Assembly (NCBI GenBank): GCA_009779395.1
Contig: WREJ01000006.1
Location: forward strand, 1 to 15,439
DNA: 15,439 bases
Source: Coriobacteriia bacterium
GTDB taxonomy: Bacteria; Actinomycetota; Coriobacteriia; WRKU01; WQUG01
Direction: 5' to 3'
Below are positions 13,686-15,439 of the stretch, one piece after another (position 1 is the stretch's first letter; every line of letters starts with the position of its first letter). Both the position numbers and the translations under genes were made by a program. The notes below the pieces were generated by a model. It was not told the DNA's origin. It ran no database searches and saw nothing but the letters and a program-made list of their open reading frames with translations.

Positions 13686-14542
13686 TGGCAATCAGGCAAA
13701 AGGCAGCAGCACAGGTGACGGGCACAGACACACAAACAAAGCTGGTATCCTGGAACGTCAATGGTCTGCGCGCGAACCTGAAAAAAGGCTTTCTCGACCA
13801 CTTTACGCGCCTTGATGCCGACATCTTTTTGCTGCAGGAAATCAAACTGCAAGCTGGTCAGATTGACCTCGATTTACCGGGTTACCACCAAAGCTGGTCC
13901 TATGCAAGCAAAAAAGGCTATTCGGGTACGGCTGTCTTTTCTCGTGAAAAGCCGCTGCAGATTGTGCGTCAGGTGGCGGAGTCTGTCCAGACCAGCGACC
14001 TTGACAGCGAGGGACGCATCACTGCCTGCGAGTTCGCTGATTTTTGGCTGGTTAACGTATATGCGCCCAATATTCAGCCAGAACTGGCGCGCAAGGATTT
14101 TCGTATGCGCTGGGAGGACGCTTTTCGCAGCTTTGTCACGAGGCTCGACGCACAGAAACCCGTCATTATTGGTGGTGACTTAAACGTTGCTCACGGCGAG
14201 ATTGACCTCGCACGCCCTCGACAAAACAGGGGCAAGCCAGGATTTTCTGACGAAGAACGCGGCAAAATGACCGAGCTTTTGGCAGCAGGATTTGCCGACC
14301 CTCTGCGCGAGCGCAATCCCGACACCCCTGGTCTTTACAGCTGGTGGTCATACCGCGCCAACGCACGAGCAAACAACGTCGGCTGGCGTATTGACTACTT
14401 TTTGTGCTCGAGGCGGCTGATGCCTGCTGTACTCGACACGCCGCTTTATCCAGAGGTGTTTGGCAGTGATCATTGTCCGGTTGGACTTTTAGTCCAGAGC
14501 GCACCATTCGCTTACGCGTCGGCACCACAACGCACCCTGTGA
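13685..14542 (+). CDS. xth: Exodeoxyribonuclease III (AP endonuclease)
   Basis: DNA repair enzyme of the EEP fold that cuts at abasic sites and has 3'-5' exonuclease activity. Active-site residues: Asn24 (SWNVNGLR), Glu52 (LLQEIK), Tyr126 (VNVYAPN), Asp165 and Asn167 (GGDLNVAHGEIDL), Asp237 (RIDYF) and His263 (GSDHCPVGL). 285 residues from GTG 13685, which overlaps the subtilase stop by one base (TAGTG) and has no ribosome binding site. A GTG at 13715 with AAAAGG 11 nt before it would shorten the variable N-terminus to eight residues before TKLVSWN and is also plausible. Translation may be coupled to the protease gene. The identity is firm; the exact start is not. Confidence 0.95.
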   Translation: MAIRQKAAAQVTGTDTQTKLVSWNVNGLRANLKKGFLDHFTRLDADIFLLQEIKLQAGQIDLDLPGYHQSWSYASKKGYSGTAVFSREKPLQIVRQVAESVQTSDLDSEGRITACEFADFWLVNVYAPNIQPELARKDFRMRWEDAFRSFVTRLDAQKPVIIGGDLNVAHGEIDLARPRQNRGKPGFSDEERGKMTELLAAGFADPLRERNPDTPGLYSWWSYRANARANNVGWRIDYFLCSRRLMPAVLDTPLYPEVFGSDHCPVGLLVQSAPFAYASAPQRTL

Positions 14543-14562
14543 GCGACCTATTTTGTCAGAAC

Positions 14563-14600
14563 CCTGTGCTCACGTAGGAGTAAGCTACGCTGCGCGCAGG
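14563..14600 (+). other. Long hairpin downstream of xth
   Basis: CCTGTGC (14563-14569) pairs with GCGCAGG (14594-14600) with one wobble, and CGTAG (14573-14577) pairs with CTACG (14585-14589) inside. No T-run follows; the next bases are AACCTAACAAAAAG. It may end xth transcripts or belong to a structured RNA with the repeats that follow. Confidence 0.5.
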
Positions 14601-14610
14601 AACCTAACAA

Positions 14611-14642
14611 AAAGCTCACTCACAGCGCACCCTGAGGCGCCT
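14611..14642. repeat. 32-bp direct repeat, copy 1
   Basis: Thirty-two bases starting AAAGCTCACTCACAGCG are repeated exactly at 14709-14740, 98 bp downstream, in a gene-free spacer. The 3' half (GCGCACCCTGAGGCGC) is partly self-complementary. Both copies are preceded by TAAC plus two or three purines. The end of xth contains a short related stretch (CGCACCCTG, 14531-14539). Function unknown. Confidence 0.9.
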
Positions 14643-14708
14643 GATTTTGATATCAGCACGAACCTCACCCGCCTGGATGCACTCTGATGGACGTTGGTGA
14701 CAGTAACG

Positions 14709-14740
14709 AAAGCTCACTCACAGCGCACCCTGAGGCGCCT
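14709..14740. repeat. 32-bp direct repeat, copy 2
   Basis: Identical to the copy at 14611-14642. The 66 bp between them (14643-14708) hold no ORF and include TGATATCA. With only two copies and a long unique spacer it does not have the layout of a CRISPR array that can be called. It could mark a partial tandem duplication of a small RNA or regulatory unit. Confidence 0.9.
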
Positions 14741-14796
14741 ATCAAAAATACCATTTTCACCAAGACATGAGCATTTTAAGGAAGTGCGACCATAGC

Positions 14797-14805
14797 TGCT
14801 ACAAT
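14797..14805 (+). promoter_or_regulatory. Extended -10 promoter of the RCC1-repeat gene
   Basis: TGC-TACAAT, 98 bp before the start codon, with transcription expected to start at about 14812, immediately before a GC hairpin. Confidence 0.6.
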
Positions 14806-14812
14806 TTTCCCT

Positions 14813-14832
14813 GCACCGAAGACGGTGCTTTT
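14813..14832 (+). terminator. 5'-leader hairpin with T-run (attenuator or stabiliser)
   Basis: GCACCG (14813-14818) pairs with CGGTGC (14823-14828) around AAGA and is followed by TTTT. Placed at the very start of the predicted mRNA it is more likely a 5' stabilising hairpin or attenuator of the RCC1 gene than a terminator for xth. A second small hairpin (CTGCA 14856-14860, TGCAG 14864-14868) lies later in the leader. Confidence 0.45.
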
Positions 14833-14903
14833 GTGCGTGAAATAACGGACAATGACTGCACTATGCAGATGACAGGTACCACTGAAATGAAGTGAGGACG
14901 ACC

Positions 14904-15439
14904 ATGACCGCCAGAATGCCAAAATCCGAGGGATGGCTTTCTCAAAAACACAAGGTAAGGCTGCTAATTGCAGCAATTTTTCTTCTTGCTATTCCCCTTG
15001 TGGCGGCAGCGAATTTTCCGGCGCTTAAATCGGTATTTCAACCTGTTGTCACTCAGGCTCAAAGTATGTTTTCGCAATCAGATGATGTATTTGCGCCGAA
15101 TGAGTTACCAGCTGTTGCAACAAGTGGCATAACATCACTTTCAAGTTCAACTATTCTACCCGAAGTAACGACTTTTTTTGTAGGAAGTACTCACTCCCTT
15201 GCTATTAAAGATGACGGTACACTCTGGGCATGGGGAAGTAACTCAGATGGCAGAACAGGATTCGGACTTACAACAGGCAATCAAACAACACCGCTGCAAG
15301 TAGGAACTGCCACTAACTGGACGCACGTTTCTGCATCTGGTACTTACTCACTTGGCCTGCGATCAGATGGCACGCTCTGGTCATGGGGATTTAACGGAAA
15401 TGGCACGACAGGACTGGGTACTACCACAGGCACTCAAAC
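14904..15439 (+). CDS. Exported RCC1-repeat protein (5' part)
   Basis: Open to the end of the window, 178 complete codons. The N-terminus MTARMPKSEGWLSQKHKVR is followed by a hydrophobic signal or anchor segment (LLIAAIFLLAIPLVAAA, about 20-36) and a Ser/Thr-rich linker. Then come RCC1/ATS1-type repeats with a period near 50: HSLAIKDDGTLWAWGSNSDG and YSLGLRSDGTLWSWGFNGNG. Such repeats build a beta-propeller; in this setting it is probably a surface or secreted protein. GAGG (14894-14897) lies 6 nt before the ATG. Base composition looks AT-richer than in the core genes, like that of the surface gene at the other end of the window, and it may likewise end in a sorting signal outside the window. 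The specific function is unknown. Confidence 0.85.
   Translation, partial: MTARMPKSEGWLSQKHKVRLLIAAIFLLAIPLVAAANFPALKSVFQPVVTQAQSMFSQSDDVFAPNELPAVATSGITSLSSSTILPEVTTFFVGSTHSLAIKDDGTLWAWGSNSDGRTGFGLTTGNQTTPLQVGTATNWTHVSASGTYSLGLRSDGTLWSWGFNGNGTTGLGTTTGTQ

Noticed and set aside
14611..14740. Possible minimal CRISPR array
   Set aside because: Only two repeats, a 66-bp spacer and no cas genes in the window.
14776..14976. 66-codon minus-strand ORF
   Set aside because: Covers the leader and signal sequence of the RCC1 gene in antisense; no support.

Overview
The window suggests a mid-GC Gram-positive bacterium with sortase-anchored surface proteins. It is most likely an actinobacterium of the Coriobacteriia (an oral or gut type, perhaps Eggerthellales or Cryptobacterium-like). 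The reasons are the FctA-like and SpaA-like surface proteins with VPPTG and LASTG sorting signals, an adhesin domain that I recall from coriobacterial surface proteins, RCC1-repeat exoproteins, and promoters dominated by an extended -10 (TGC-TAnnnT). The placement is from memory of these families, not from a search. Both edges of the window, which carry surface-protein genes, look AT-richer than the housekeeping core.

Layout. Bases 1-603 are the 3' end of a pilin-like, sortase-anchored protein. Bases 604-898 are a hairpin-rich spacer with a REP-like palindrome, a strong GC hairpin and a 112-bp giant inverted repeat. It ends in an extended -10 promoter that sits so close to coaX that the mRNA is probably leaderless. 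coaX (type III pantothenate kinase) overlaps an HTH regulator gene, which in turn abuts a gene of the family often labelled quinate 5-dehydrogenase. That gene's conserved N-terminus seems to lie upstream of any normal start codon.

Bases 3320-3878 hold no gene. They contain a -10 box followed by a sequence of about 270 nt closed by a perfect 13-bp end-to-end helix with several internal hairpins, probably a structured RNA that I cannot assign to a family. After it comes a control region with a 16-bp direct repeat. A polar amino acid ABC importer follows (lipoprotein SBP, strong terminator, permease, ATPase), then a U32-family RNA-modification-type protein cut short at its C-terminus.

The U32 gene ends with interlocking stop codons against a large convergent gene (7415-9718, minus strand) for a thioester/SpaA adhesin with an LASTG signal. 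Between this adhesin gene and the divergent adk-map pair lies a striking array of nine TTAAA motifs spaced 11 bp apart (the last step is 10), running into the adk promoter. After map comes a secreted subtilisin-like protease with FN3 and Ig-like domains, then xth (exonuclease III) overlapping it by one base. A 361-bp spacer follows with a perfect 32-bp direct repeat (98 bp apart), hairpins and a promoter. The window ends in the 5' part of an RCC1-repeat exported protein.

The items most worth following up are the unassigned structured RNA (3379-3646), the helically phased TTAAA array (9859-9950), the giant hairpin upstream of coaX, the non-standard start of the quinate-dehydrogenase-like gene, and the truncated U32 gene interlocked with the adhesin gene.
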